Source: Salinisphaera aquimarina
GTDB taxonomy: Bacteria; Pseudomonadota; Gammaproteobacteria; Nevskiales; Salinisphaeraceae
DNA: 64,000 bases
Assembly: GCF_042643355.1 (NCBI RefSeq)
Contig: NZ_JBHRSS010000001.1
Coordinates: 186,001 to 250,000, forward strand
Direction: 5' to 3'
Shown here: positions 47,866-57,316 of the stretch, piece after piece
Position numbering within the stretch: the first letter of the stretch is position 1
Layout of the letters: each line of letters opens with the position of its first letter
Notes under the pieces: generated by a model
Database searches by the model: none
Seen by the model: only the letters and a program-made list of their open reading frames with translations
What the model was told of the DNA's origin: nothing
Translations under genes and position numbers: made by a program

Positions 47866-48411
47866 ATGGCAAGTAGGGGCGTGAACAAGGCGATTCTGAT
47901 CGGCAATCTGGGCGCCGATCCGGAAACCCGTTATACGGCCGGCGGCACGGCGGTGACCAACGTCAACGTGGCGACCTCCGACACCTGGCGCGACAAGACC
48001 TCCGGCGAGATGCAGGAGCGCACCGAATGGCACCGCGTGGTGTTCTTCGCGCGGTTGGCGGAAGTGGCCGGCGAGTATCTGCGCAAGGGCAGCAAGATCT
48101 ATGTCGAAGGCCGTATTCAGACGCGTAAATGGCAGAACAAGGACGGCGTCGACCAGTACACCACCGAAATCGTCGGCAACGAGATGCAGATGCTCGACTC
48201 CAAGGGCGGCAGCGGCGGTGGCAGCGCGCCCTTTGGCGGCGGTGGTGGCGGTCAGCAGCAGCGCCCGCAGCAGCCGAGCGCAGGCCAGCAGGGCGGCGGT
48301 GGCGGTCAGCAGAGTCGTGGCCAGGGCCAGCCGCAATATCAGCAGCCCCAGCGCGAACCGGCCGGCGATCCGGGCTTCGACGACGATCTGGATGACGATA
48401 TTCCGTTCTAG
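47866..48411 (+). CDS. ssb: Single-stranded DNA-binding protein
   Basis: 181 residues. OB fold with GVNKAILIGNLGADPETRYT and TEWHRVVFFARLAEVAGEYLRKGSKIYVEGR, a Gly/Gln-rich linker, and the acidic C-terminal tip DDDLDDDIPF that recruits repair and replication partners. GGAG precedes the ATG at 47866. Confidence 0.97.
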   Translation: MASRGVNKAILIGNLGADPETRYTAGGTAVTNVNVATSDTWRDKTSGEMQERTEWHRVVFFARLAEVAGEYLRKGSKIYVEGRIQTRKWQNKDGVDQYTTEIVGNEMQMLDSKGGSGGGSAPFGGGGGGQQQRPQQPSAGQQGGGGGQQSRGQGQPQYQQPQREPAGDPGFDDDLDDDIPF

Positions 48412-48458
48412 AACAACAGAATAACCATCCTGCCGAGATAGGGCAGGAAGACGTCGGA

Positions 48459-48480
48459 GGCCCTCGTTATGAGGGCCTTT
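48459..48480 (+). terminator. Probable terminator of ssb
   Basis: 7-bp stem GGCCCTC / GAGGGCC with loop GTTAT and a short TTT, 47 bases after the ssb stop. Confidence 0.5.
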
Positions 48481-48517
48481 CCGTATCGCCCGAAGGTGAT
48501 TGTTCAAGGAGTTCCCC

Positions 48518-49459
48518 GTGCCCCAATCCATAGCCCTGATCGGCGAATGCATGATCGAGCTGCATGGCCAGCCGGGCGCCACTCTGCAACAGAACTTTGG
48601 CGGTGACACCTTCAATACCGCGGCCTATCTGGCGCGGTTGATTGCTGACCGGGGCTGGCGGGTCGAATATGTATCCGCTCTCGGTCGCGATACCTTCAGC
48701 GATGCCATGCTCGCCCGTTGGGCACAGGAACAGGTGCATCATCGGCTCACCGCCCGGCTGGACGCGCATCTGCCGGGGCTGTATATCATCGAAACCGATA
48801 CGGCCGGCGAGCGCCGCTTTCATTACTGGCGCAGCGAGTCGGCGGCGCGGCTGATGTTCGACGATATCGCGGACGGCTCTTCACGCCTCGAGCAGCTGTG
48901 CGCCATGGATGTCATCTACCTCAGCGGTATTTCGCTCGCGATTCTGACCGTCACCGGCCGCGCGCGCCTGTTCGAAACCCTGGCCAAGGCCCGTCAAGGC
49001 GGCACCCGGGTAGTATTCGACAACAACTACCGGCCCCGGCTATGGCCGGATCGGGAGACCGCGGAGCGTAGCTATCGGCAATTGCTGAACTACGTGGATA
49101 CCGCAATCGTGACCGAGGACGACGATAGGGCACTGTATGGACATCAGTCGCTGTCGGTATTGATCGACTGGTATGCCGATAAGGGCGTCTCCGAGCTGGT
49201 CATCAAGCGGGGCGCGGGATCCTGTGTGATCGTGTCCTCGGCAGGGCGCGAAGAAGTGGTCGCCGAGCAGGTCGCGCAGGTTGTCGATACCACGGCGGCC
49301 GGCGATGCCTTCAGTGCCGGCTATCTGGCCTGCCGTCTGCAGGGCGGTAGCCGCCAGACAGCGGCTTCGTGGGGGCACCGGCTGGCCGCGACCGTGATCC
49401 AGCATCGCGGTGCGGTGATCGAGCGGGCCTTGATGCCCGAGATGCCGGCACTGGGCTAG
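48518..49459 (+). CDS. kdgK: 2-keto-3-deoxygluconate kinase
   Basis: 313 residues, GTG start with AAGGAG six bases upstream. PfkB/ribokinase fold: IGECMIELHG at the N-terminus, GGDTFNTAAYLARL, and the C-terminal active-site motif DTTAAGDAFSAGYLA with the catalytic Asp. Phosphorylates KDG to KDPG. It sits beside the divergently controlled uronate genes, giving the step after the mannonate dehydratases; KDPG aldolase is not in the window. Confidence 0.9.
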   Translation: MPQSIALIGECMIELHGQPGATLQQNFGGDTFNTAAYLARLIADRGWRVEYVSALGRDTFSDAMLARWAQEQVHHRLTARLDAHLPGLYIIETDTAGERRFHYWRSESAARLMFDDIADGSSRLEQLCAMDVIYLSGISLAILTVTGRARLFETLAKARQGGTRVVFDNNYRPRLWPDRETAERSYRQLLNYVDTAIVTEDDDRALYGHQSLSVLIDWYADKGVSELVIKRGAGSCVIVSSAGREEVVAEQVAQVVDTTAAGDAFSAGYLACRLQGGSRQTAASWGHRLAATVIQHRGAVIERALMPEMPALG

Positions 49460-49530
49460 CGCGATCCGTCCCTGCGGGCTTCGGACGACGCCGTCCCCGA
49501 AGCCGGGCAAAGCGACATCCCGGTTGGTCC

Positions 49531-50298
49531 TCAGCGCGCCCGCGCCTGCTGGTACAGATAGCCGTCGAAGCGCGGGTCGTCGGTATCCGATAGCGCGAAC
49601 AGGGTCGTCTTGACGTTTTCCAGATGTATCCACATGGCCTGCTGCGCGGCCTGGCTGTCGCGTTTTCGCAGCTGTCGGAGGATCGCGTCATGATCGGCAA
49701 GCCAGTCATTGCGATAGGAGAAATCCAGAATGCGTGCATGCAGGTGTTGCCACATCGGGCTGCGCCGGCGCTGATCCCACAGGCGCGTCGCCATCTCGTA
49801 GAGCAGGGTGTTCTGGGTGGCTTCGGCAATCCCCAGGTGGAAAGCCCGATCCGCGGCATCGGCCTCGACATGCTGTGACCGACCGCGCGCGACGTCGGTC
49901 AGGCCACGACGCTCGTCATCCAGCAGCTGCTGCAAGCGGCGTATCTCCGGTTTGGTGATCAGTTCGGCGGCGCAGGCGGCGATCGCGCTTTCCACCACCT
50001 GGCGAGCGTTGAGCAATTCAAACGGACCGATATCCTCGCTGTCCGGGGCATCGCCAGCGGGGGCGGGATTCGTTAGCGCGGCCGAGTTGGGGTCGCAGAC
50101 GTAGGTGCCCGAGCCCTTGCGCACATTCACGCGGCCGGCCAACTCCAGCATGATGAAGGCTTCGCGCACCACCGTGCGGCTCACCCCGAAACGTTCGGCG
50201 TATTCGCGCTCGGTGGGCAGGCGATCGCCGGTGGTCAGATCGCCCTGAGCGATTTCGGCGCTGATACGTTCGCCGATGCGTTGATATTGGCGGCTCAT
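49531..50298 (-). CDS. uxuR: GntR/FadR-family repressor, UxuR/ExuR-like
   Basis: 255 residues from the ATG at 50298 (GGAG upstream); a TTG reading from 50325 would start inside an operator. N-terminal winged helix with GDRLPTEREYAERFGVSRTVVREAFIMLELAG and RKGSGTYV, C-terminal FCD ligand domain with His-rich pockets (FHLGIAEATQN, DHDAILRQLRKRD). The three palindromes between it and manD are close to the E. coli UxuR/ExuR site, so it likely represses both directions until a uronate-derived inducer binds. Confidence 0.87.
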   Translation of the reverse strand: MSRQYQRIGERISAEIAQGDLTTGDRLPTEREYAERFGVSRTVVREAFIMLELAGRVNVRKGSGTYVCDPNSAALTNPAPAGDAPDSEDIGPFELLNARQVVESAIAACAAELITKPEIRRLQQLLDDERRGLTDVARGRSQHVEADAADRAFHLGIAEATQNTLLYEMATRLWDQRRRSPMWQHLHARILDFSYRNDWLADHDAILRQLRKRDSQAAQQAMWIHLENVKTTLFALSDTDDPRFDGYLYQQARAR

Positions 50299-50310
50299 GC
50301 CGGACTCCGA

Positions 50311-50328
50311 AATTTGGTATGCCAATTA
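50311..50328. promoter_or_regulatory. UxuR-like operator 1 (next to uxuR)
   Basis: AATTTGGTATGCCAATTA; core TTGGTATGCCAA is a perfect palindrome apart from the centre and matches the UxuR/ExuR-type site TTGGTATACCAA. It lies 13 bases before the uxuR start, suggesting autoregulation. Confidence 0.7.
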
Positions 50329-50438
50329 GGCGGATAGGCCAGCGCTGGTTCTGGTTCAGGGCTGGCGCCACGCTCGCTGTCGGTCGCGTCTCCGCCCAGC
50401 GCAGCCTATAGCGTAAAGCAATAAGATGTCTTTTTCTG

Positions 50439-50452
50439 TTTGGTAGACCAAA
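50439..50452. promoter_or_regulatory. UxuR-like operator 2
   Basis: TTTGGTAGACCAAA, a near-perfect palindrome with the same TTGGT..ACCAA half-sites, 70 bases before manD. Confidence 0.65.
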
Positions 50453-50456
50453 GTCT

Positions 50457-50474
50457 ATTTGGTATGCCAGTTAT
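50457..50474. promoter_or_regulatory. UxuR-like operator 3
   Basis: ATTTGGTATGCCAGTTAT, one half-site exact, five bases after operator 2, so centres are about 19 bases apart (nearly two helical turns), allowing two dimers to bind side by side. Confidence 0.6.
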
Positions 50475-50521
50475 TGGCGCGTATCTTACCTGCCGTTCGA
50501 CGCAGTCCCAGGTATACGCAT

Positions 50522-51733
50522 ATGCTCATCACCCGCGCGCGGGTCATCGTCTGTTGCCCAGGCCGCAACCTGGTCACGCTCAAGATCGAAACCGCCGACG
50601 GCTGTCACGGTATTGGCGATGCGACCCTGAATGGGCGTGAGCAGGCAGTGGTGGCCTATCTCGAAGCGCATGTGATTCCGGCGTTGGTCGGCCGCGACGC
50701 CCAGGCGATAGAGGATATCTGGCAGTTCCTGTACCGCGGTGCCTACTGGCGGCGGGGCCCGGTGACCATGGCTGCGATTGCGGCGGTCGACGTGGCGCTG
50801 TGGGACATCAAGGCCAAGACCGCCGGCATGCCGCTCTATCAACTGCTCGGCGGCAGGAGCCGTGACCGGGTGATGGTCTATGGCCATGCTACCGGGCGCG
50901 ATATCGAGAGTTGCCTGGACGAAGTGGCGCGGCATGTGGAACTCGGCTATCGCGCGGTACGGGTGCAGTGCGGCATTCCCGGCATCGCCACCACCTACGG
51001 CGTAGCCAAGCGCGACGGCGAGCGCTATGAGCCGGCCGATGCGGAGCTGCCGGCCGAACATGTCTGGGATACGGCAAAATACCTCAACCATGTGCCGAAA
51101 CTGTTCGCGGCGGTGCGCGAACGCTTCGGCGACGATTTGCATGTGCTGCACGACGCGCACCATCGTCTGACGCCGATCGAGGCGGCGCGGCTGGGCAAGG
51201 CGGTCGAGCCCTATCATCTGTTCTGGCTGGAGGACTGCGTACCGGCCGAGAACCCGTCGGCGTTCGCGCTGATCCGCCAGCACACGACCACGCCGCTAGC
51301 CGTCGGCGAAGTGTTCAACTCGATCCACGACTGCCGCGAACTGATCGAATCGCAATCGATCGACTATATCCGCGCTTCGCTGACCCACGCCGGTGGTATC
51401 ACCCACATGCGCCGGATCGCCGATCTCGCCGCGCTGCATCACGTGCGCACCGGCTGTCACGGGGCTACCGATCTGTCGCCGGTGTGCATGGGCGCGGCCC
51501 TGCATTTCGATACCTGGGTGCCGAATTTCGGCATCCAGGAACACATGCCCCATGACGAGGCGACCGAAGCGGTCTTCCCGCACGCCTACCGGTTCGATGA
51601 CGGCCATTTCATGGCGGGGGAGAACCCGGGGCATGGTGTGGATATCGACGAGGCGCTGGCCGAGCAATACCCCTATCGGCCGGCGAGTCTGCCGGTCAAC
51701 CGGCTGGAGGACGGCACGCTATGGCACTGGTAG
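50522..51733 (+). CDS. manD: D-mannonate dehydratase ManD (enolase superfamily)
   Basis: 403 residues from the ATG at 50522. Near-family landmarks: CPGRNLVTLKIETADG, GDATLNGREQAVVAYLE, WQFLYRGAYWRRGPVTMAAIAAVD and DIKAKTAGMPLYQLLGG. Metal ligands are in LHDAHH (Asp), WLEDCVP (Glu) and AVGEVFNS (Glu). Dehydrates D-mannonate to KDG; some relatives are slow or act on D-gluconate, so high activity is not guaranteed. First gene of the operon, behind operators 2 and 3. UxuA, an unrelated enzyme for the same step, is encoded at 57317. Confidence 0.9.
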   Translation: MLITRARVIVCCPGRNLVTLKIETADGCHGIGDATLNGREQAVVAYLEAHVIPALVGRDAQAIEDIWQFLYRGAYWRRGPVTMAAIAAVDVALWDIKAKTAGMPLYQLLGGRSRDRVMVYGHATGRDIESCLDEVARHVELGYRAVRVQCGIPGIATTYGVAKRDGERYEPADAELPAEHVWDTAKYLNHVPKLFAAVRERFGDDLHVLHDAHHRLTPIEAARLGKAVEPYHLFWLEDCVPAENPSAFALIRQHTTTPLAVGEVFNSIHDCRELIESQSIDYIRASLTHAGGITHMRRIADLAALHHVRTGCHGATDLSPVCMGAALHFDTWVPNFGIQEHMPHDEATEAVFPHAYRFDDGHFMAGENPGHGVDIDEALAEQYPYRPASLPVNRLEDGTLWHW

Positions 51734-51770
51734 CGGTGAACACGATGCTATCCACGAGCAGGAGCGCGGC

Positions 51771-52802
51771 ATGAAAGGCTTCCAGGTTAGCGCGCCACAT
51801 GCCTACGCGGTGGTCGACACCGCCGAGGCCATCCCGGATGTGGACGAGGTGCGGGTCACGGTTGCCCATGCCGGCATCTGTGGTTCGGACATGCATATCA
51901 TCCACGGCGACAATGCTTTCGTGCGCTACCCGCGGATAACCGGGCACGAATTTGCCGGCACCGTGACGGCGGTAGGCGCGAACGTCGACAGCGCACGGGT
52001 CGGCCAGCGCGTATGTGTAGATCCCGTGATCAGTTGTGGTAGCTGTTATCCCTGCCGTATCGGGCGGCCGAATGTCTGTACCCATCTCGAAGTGATCGGC
52101 GTCCACCGCGACGGCGGTTTTCAGACCCAGGTGGCAGTGCCGGCAGCCAATGCCCATGTGCTGCCCGAGTCGTTGTCGCCGGAAGCCGGTGCCCTGGTCG
52201 AGCCTTATTCGATCGCCGCCAACGTGCTGGCGCGCATGGCGCCGCAGCCCGGCGATCGTCTGCTGATCTTCGGCGCCGGCGTAATCGGGTTGACCGTGTT
52301 GCAGATGGCCCGCGCCCTGGGTATCGAGGAGGTCGCGGTGACCGACATCATCGATGCCCGCCTGGAGGCGGCACGCGCGCTCGGCGCGGCCCGGGTCGTC
52401 AACGGCGGGCAACAGGATATCGAGGCATTCGCCTCGCAATGGACCGACGGTGAAGGCGTGCCGCTGGTGGCTGATGCGGCCTGCGTGCCGGCGCTGCTGG
52501 CGTCGATGGTGCGGCTGGCTTCGCCGGCCGCGCGTATCGGCCTGCTCGGTTTTTCTGCGACCGCCAGCGATCTGGTCCAACTCGAGGTTATTCGCAAGGA
52601 ACTGACCCTGGTGGGCTCGCGACTGAACAACCGGCGTTTCCCGCAGGTGCTGGAGTTGATTGCGTCGGGTCGGCTGGATCCCGCCGCACTGGTGAGCCAT
52701 CGCCTGCCCCTTACCGACATGGTCGAGGCCATCGATCTGATCGAGCGCACCCCGGAGCAGACTCGCAAGGTGCTGATCGATGTCGCCTCGTCAGTGAGCT
52801 GA
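51771..52802 (+). CDS. Zinc-dependent alcohol dehydrogenase (RspB-like)
   Basis: 343 residues; AGGAG precedes the ATG. Medium-chain dehydrogenase: catalytic-zinc CGSD and GHEFAG, structural-zinc cysteines in CGSCYPCRIGRPNVC, Rossmann loop FGAGVIG. The pairing with a ManD-like enolase resembles E. coli rspA-rspB. Likely oxidises a sugar alcohol or aldonate (for example to feed fructuronate or a keto-acid); the exact substrate cannot be read from sequence. Confidence 0.85.
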   Translation: MKGFQVSAPHAYAVVDTAEAIPDVDEVRVTVAHAGICGSDMHIIHGDNAFVRYPRITGHEFAGTVTAVGANVDSARVGQRVCVDPVISCGSCYPCRIGRPNVCTHLEVIGVHRDGGFQTQVAVPAANAHVLPESLSPEAGALVEPYSIAANVLARMAPQPGDRLLIFGAGVIGLTVLQMARALGIEEVAVTDIIDARLEAARALGAARVVNGGQQDIEAFASQWTDGEGVPLVADAACVPALLASMVRLASPAARIGLLGFSATASDLVQLEVIRKELTLVGSRLNNRRFPQVLELIASGRLDPAALVSHRLPLTDMVEAIDLIERTPEQTRKVLIDVASSVS

Positions 52803-52835
52803 GTAATACACAAAACCAAGATCGGGAGATCAGAC

Positions 52836-53834
52836 ATGTTCAGAACAATCACCATATCGAGAAATTTCGTCGCCGCGGCGCTGGTGGCGGCCAGTCTCAT
52901 GGGCGCCGGTGCAGCGCAGGCGGCCGACTACACGCTGAAATTCGGTCACCTTGCGAACACCGACAACATCTGGAACAAGGCCGCGCTCAAGTTCAAGACG
53001 CTGGTAGAGAAGAATTCGGACGGCCGCATCGCGGTCAAGGTCTATCCGAACGAGCAACTGGGCAGCGAGATGGAGGTGATCAATTCCATCCAGCTGGGCA
53101 CCGCAGACATGACCATCACCGGCGAGAGCCTGGAGAACTGGGCACCGCTGGCCGCACTGATGGCCGTGCCGTATCTGTTCGATTCCAGCGAGCAGATGAA
53201 ACAGACCATCGAGGGCCCGATCGGCGAGAAGATCAAGCAGCAGGTCATCGAAAAGACCGGATTGCTGCCGATCGCCTGGTTCGAGCGCGGCCCGCGCGAG
53301 CTGACCTCCAATCGGCCGATCCGCAAGCCCGAGGATCTCAACGGGCTGCGCCTGCGCGTGCCCAACGTGCCGCTGTTCGTGAAGAGCTGGCAGGCGCTGG
53401 GCGCGAAACCGACACCGATGGCCTTCAGCGAAGTGTTCACCTCGTTGCAGCAGGGCACTGTCGACGCCCAGGAGAATCCGCTGTCGCTGATCCAGAGCGC
53501 CAGTTTCAACGAAGTGCAGAAGTATGTGGATGTCACCGATCACGTGCGCAGCTGGATCTATGTGGTGATCGGCAAGCAGAAGTTCGACAGCATGCCCCAG
53601 GATCTGCAGAAGGTGGTGATGGACGCCGCTCAGCAGATGCAGACCTACGAGCAAAAGCTGTTTGTCCAGGACCAGAAGCGGCTGGAAAAAGAACTCAAGG
53701 ACAAGGGCATGGAGTTCGTCAAGGTCGACAAGCAGGCGTTTGCCGAGAAGGCGCGGGCCGCGGTAAGCAGCGCGCTGACCGGCGAGCAGAAAACACTCTA
53801 CAACCAGATTCTGCAGCAGCAGGACGGCAAGTAG
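52836..53834 (+). CDS. dctP: TRAP transporter substrate-binding protein DctP
   Basis: 332 residues. Sec signal (about residues 1-29, cleavage after AQA). DctP core: LKFGHLANTDNIWNKAALKF, VYPNEQLGSEMEVINSIQLG, the substrate-arginine region NGLRLRVPNVPLF and FTSLQQGTVDAQENPL. Periplasmic receptor that hands an organic acid to DctQM; context suggests a hexuronate or aldonate. Confidence 0.95.
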   Translation: MFRTITISRNFVAAALVAASLMGAGAAQAADYTLKFGHLANTDNIWNKAALKFKTLVEKNSDGRIAVKVYPNEQLGSEMEVINSIQLGTADMTITGESLENWAPLAALMAVPYLFDSSEQMKQTIEGPIGEKIKQQVIEKTGLLPIAWFERGPRELTSNRPIRKPEDLNGLRLRVPNVPLFVKSWQALGAKPTPMAFSEVFTSLQQGTVDAQENPLSLIQSASFNEVQKYVDVTDHVRSWIYVVIGKQKFDSMPQDLQKVVMDAAQQMQTYEQKLFVQDQKRLEKELKDKGMEFVKVDKQAFAEKARAAVSSALTGEQKTLYNQILQQQDGK

Positions 53835-53900
53835 GGCCCAGGCTCAAGGAGACGTCGGCCGCTGGCGCGCGGCCGGCGCCACCCCGACGGAACAGCACCT

Positions 53901-54464
53901 ATGGCTACACCCGAGCAGGAAGTACTGGAAACCCTCGATCCCGCACCGCAGGTGCCGCCGCTGGGTGGCCTGCCGGGGCGGCTGATTGCCGTGCTGGATA
54001 CGATCTTTTCCACGCTGGCCGTGCTCAGCCTGCTGGGCATCGCGGTCGTCGTGCTGCTGCAGATCATCTGCCGCCTGCTGCTGCCTTTCTCCCCGCCGTG
54101 GACCGAGGAGCTGTCGCGTTATCTGTTCATCTACATGGTGTCGCTGTCGTCCGGCGTGATTCTTCGGCGACGGCGTCATATCAGCCTGGAGCTGTTCCAG
54201 CACCGGTTGGCGCTGCGCGGACAGGCGCTCCATCAGATGCTGGTCTGTATCGCACTGGGGGGCTTTTCACTGATCGTCATCGAGCCGGCCTGGCGCTTTG
54301 CCAGCATCGGTACCTTTCAGACCTCGCCGGCGCTCGGCATGCCAATGATCTACGTGTTCTCGTCGATGGCTGTGCTGCTGGGGCTGGTGGCCTTCTACAG
54401 CCTGCTTGGCTTTATCGAAGCTGCGCTGGCGTTATGGCGCCCGCCGACACCGGGAGCATGGTGA
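53901..54464 (+). CDS. dctQ: TRAP transporter small permease DctQ
   Basis: 187 residues with four predicted helices; PPWTEELSRYLFIYMVSLSSGVILRRR is the DctQ hallmark. Inner-membrane partner of DctM, stop 4 bases before the dctM start. Confidence 0.92.
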   Translation: MATPEQEVLETLDPAPQVPPLGGLPGRLIAVLDTIFSTLAVLSLLGIAVVVLLQIICRLLLPFSPPWTEELSRYLFIYMVSLSSGVILRRRRHISLELFQHRLALRGQALHQMLVCIALGGFSLIVIEPAWRFASIGTFQTSPALGMPMIYVFSSMAVLLGLVAFYSLLGFIEAALALWRPPTPGAW

Positions 54465-54468
54465 ACTG

Positions 54469-55752
54469 ATGGATATCTTCGCGCTTTTCGGGGTCTTTGC
54501 GGTTCTGCTGGTCATCGGCATCCCGATTGCCTTTTCGCTCGGGCTGGCCTCGCTGACCTATCTGCTGCTGGCGGGTATCCCGCTGACCATCGTGCCGCAG
54601 AAACTCTACGGCGGTATCGATTCCTTCGTGCTGTTGTGTATTCCCGGCTTCGTGCTCGCCGGCAACCTGATGAATGCCGGCAACATCACCGAGCAGATCG
54701 TGCGTTTCTCGAATGCACTGCTCGGTCATATCCGAGGCGGGCTGGGCTTTGCCAACGTCGGCGGTTCGATGATCTTTGGTGGTATATCGGGTACGGCGGT
54801 CGCCGATGCCGCCAGTATCGGTTCGGTGATGATCCCCGGCATGGAAAAGGCCGGTTACGACAAGCCGTTTGCGGCCGCGGTCACCGCCGCCTCGTCGACC
54901 GTCGCCCCGATCATTCCGCCCAGCGTGCCGATGATCATCGTCGGATCGCTGTCGAGCATTTCCGTGGGCCGGATGTTTCTGGCCGGTGCGGTGCCGGGCA
55001 TCCTGCTGGGCCTGGCCATGATGATCACGGTCTATATCCTCGCCGTGCGCCGCGGCTATCCGAAGGAAGAGCGGGCCTCGATCAAGACCGTTCTTCGCAC
55101 CGGGCGCAGCGCGTTCTGGGCGCTGATGATGATGTTCATCATCCTCTACGGCATCATCGGCGGCCTGTTCACGCCCACCGAAGCGGCGATCGTCGCGAGC
55201 GTCTATGCGCTGGTGGTCGGCATGTTCGTCTACAAGGGCCTGACCCTGCGCAAGCTGCCCGCCCTGCTGGTCGATACCGTACTGACCTCGGGTTCGCTGC
55301 TGTTGCTGGTGGGCCTGGCCAATCTGTTCGGCTGGATTCTCACCAGCGAACAGATTCCGCAGATGATCGCCGGCGGCATCCTCAATATCAGCGATACGCC
55401 CTGGGTGGTGATCCTGATCCTCAATCTGATCCTGCTGGTGGTCGGCACCTTCATGGAGACCATCGCGGCGCTGATCATCCTGTTCCCGGCGCTGCTGGCG
55501 GTGGCGACCGGTGTCGGCATGGATCCGGTGCATTTCGGCATCATGGCGGTGCTCAATCTGATGATCGGTCTGAGTACGCCGCCGGTCGGAGTCTGTTTGT
55601 TCGTGGTGGCCGGCATCGGCAACCTGCAGGTCAGCCAGGTGGCGCGCGCGATCGTGCCGTTTCTGATCTGCAATATCCTGGTGCTGGGGCTGGTGTCCTA
55701 TGTACCGGCTATTTCGCTATGGCTGCCCAACTGGCTGATGGGGGCTGCGTGA
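54469..55752 (+). CDS. dctM: TRAP transporter large permease DctM
   Basis: 427 residues from the ATG at 54469. About 11-12 helices; GGSMIFGGISGTAVADAASIGSVMIPGM and STVAPIIPPSVPMII carry the conserved scaffold and sodium-site motifs. Sodium-driven uptake with DctPQ. Confidence 0.95.
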   Translation: MDIFALFGVFAVLLVIGIPIAFSLGLASLTYLLLAGIPLTIVPQKLYGGIDSFVLLCIPGFVLAGNLMNAGNITEQIVRFSNALLGHIRGGLGFANVGGSMIFGGISGTAVADAASIGSVMIPGMEKAGYDKPFAAAVTAASSTVAPIIPPSVPMIIVGSLSSISVGRMFLAGAVPGILLGLAMMITVYILAVRRGYPKEERASIKTVLRTGRSAFWALMMMFIILYGIIGGLFTPTEAAIVASVYALVVGMFVYKGLTLRKLPALLVDTVLTSGSLLLLVGLANLFGWILTSEQIPQMIAGGILNISDTPWVVILILNLILLVVGTFMETIAALIILFPALLAVATGVGMDPVHFGIMAVLNLMIGLSTPPVGVCLFVVAGIGNLQVSQVARAIVPFLICNILVLGLVSYVPAISLWLPNWLMGAA

Positions 55753-55807
55753 TCGACGCTGAGGGCGCGGCTTCGGCGGCAATGCGGCCGCAACTGACCC
55801 CTGCGCC

Positions 55808-57313
55808 ATGACCCGCGTCGAACGCATCGACGCGAGGCGCACGCCCGCGACCAGCGGTATCGTCCATCTGGGGCTGGGCGCCTTTCATCGCGCCCACCAG
55901 GCAGTCTATGTGCAGCAGTGCATCGATGCCGGCGCAGTGGATTGGGGTATCACCAGCGTCAATCTTCGCGGCAATCATGCGCTGGTCGAGCAGCTACGCC
56001 GCCAGGGGCATCGTTATCACGTCGCCGAATATCGCGATCGCGGGCAGGCGGCGCTGCGCGAGATCAGCGCCATCCGCGAAACCCTGTTCACCGGTCGTGG
56101 CGCCGGCACGGGCGATATCACCGACGATCTGGAGGTATTGCTGGCCCGGCTGGCCGCGCCCGAGACACGGATTGTCACCCTGACCGTGACCGAGAAGGGC
56201 TATTGCCTGAACCCGGCCGCGGGCACGCTGAATGCCGACGACCCGGCTGTTCAGGCCGATCTGGCCAGCCCGCAGGCCCCGCGCAGCGTCCCGGGGCTGC
56301 TGGTCGAGGCCCTGTGGCGACGACGCGTGGCCGGCATCGCGCCGTTCGCCGTGCTGTCTTGCGACAACATGCCCGACAACGGCCGTCGGACCCGCGCGGC
56401 GGTGATCGAGTTGGCGCGCGAACTGCAAGCACGAGGCGCCGAACCGATGGCCGGCTGGATCGCCGACGCGGTCGCCTTCCCTTCGAGCATGGTCGATCGC
56501 ATCGTGCCGGCAATGGATGCGAAAGCCCGTGAAAAGCTGGCGGCGCTGAACCGTGACGACCCGGCTGCCGTGATCTGCGAGGCGTTCTCGCAGTGGGTGG
56601 TCGAGGATGATTTCCCGCTCGGCCGGCCGGACTGGGCACCCCACGGCGTGACGATGGTGGCGGATGTCACCCCGTTCGAGACCATGAAGCTGCGCATGCT
56701 CAACGGCAGCCATTCGCTGCTGGCCTATGTTGGTGTGCTTGCAGGTTTTACTACCGTCGCCGAGGCGATCCGTGAACCGGCCATGGCGACTCTGATCGGC
56801 CATTACATGCGCCGAGAGGCCGCGCCCACGCTGGCCACGCCCGAAGGCGTTGATCTGGCGCAATACGAAGCCCGGCTGCTTGCGCGCTTTGGCAACGACA
56901 GCCTGGATCACCGTCTGCAGCAGATTGCCATGGACGGCTCGCAGAAACTGCCGCAGCGCTGGCTGAGCGTTGCTGGCTGCCAGCTGTTCGAGACCCCGGC
57001 GGATACGCCGGCGGTCGATGTCGTCGCCTTCGGTGTCGCGGCCTGGATCCGCTATACCGCGGGTCGGGATTGCCATGGCAACCGGTTCACCGTCGACGAC
57101 CCCTCGGCCGCCCGTCTGGCCGATTTGCATACCCGACATCCACAAGCGCAAGCGCGGGTCGACGCCGTGCTTGCACTCGACGATATCTTTTCCCCGGCAC
57201 TGGCGGCCCACGCGGGCTTTCGTGATCGCGTGGTCGCAGCGCTCACAGCGATCGAAGACCACGGCATGACCGCTGCGCTCAACCGCTTTGCCGCAACCTT
57301 AGACAGGACCTGA
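55808..57313 (+). CDS. uxuB: D-mannonate oxidoreductase / fructuronate reductase (mannitol dehydrogenase family)
   Basis: 501 residues. N-terminal Rossmann half with GIVHLGLGAFHRAHQAVYV, C-terminal half with the polyol-dehydrogenase catalytic set Lys, Asn, His in MKLRMLNGSHSLLAY. NAD-dependent interconversion of D-fructuronate and D-mannonate. Three bases from uxuA, fixing its pathway role; mannitol or altronate specificity is possible but less likely here. Confidence 0.9.
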   Translation: MTRVERIDARRTPATSGIVHLGLGAFHRAHQAVYVQQCIDAGAVDWGITSVNLRGNHALVEQLRRQGHRYHVAEYRDRGQAALREISAIRETLFTGRGAGTGDITDDLEVLLARLAAPETRIVTLTVTEKGYCLNPAAGTLNADDPAVQADLASPQAPRSVPGLLVEALWRRRVAGIAPFAVLSCDNMPDNGRRTRAAVIELARELQARGAEPMAGWIADAVAFPSSMVDRIVPAMDAKAREKLAALNRDDPAAVICEAFSQWVVEDDFPLGRPDWAPHGVTMVADVTPFETMKLRMLNGSHSLLAYVGVLAGFTTVAEAIREPAMATLIGHYMRREAAPTLATPEGVDLAQYEARLLARFGNDSLDHRLQQIAMDGSQKLPQRWLSVAGCQLFETPADTPAVDVVAFGVAAWIRYTAGRDCHGNRFTVDDPSAARLADLHTRHPQAQARVDAVLALDDIFSPALAAHAGFRDRVVAALTAIEDHGMTAALNRFAATLDRT

Positions 57314-57316
57314 TCC

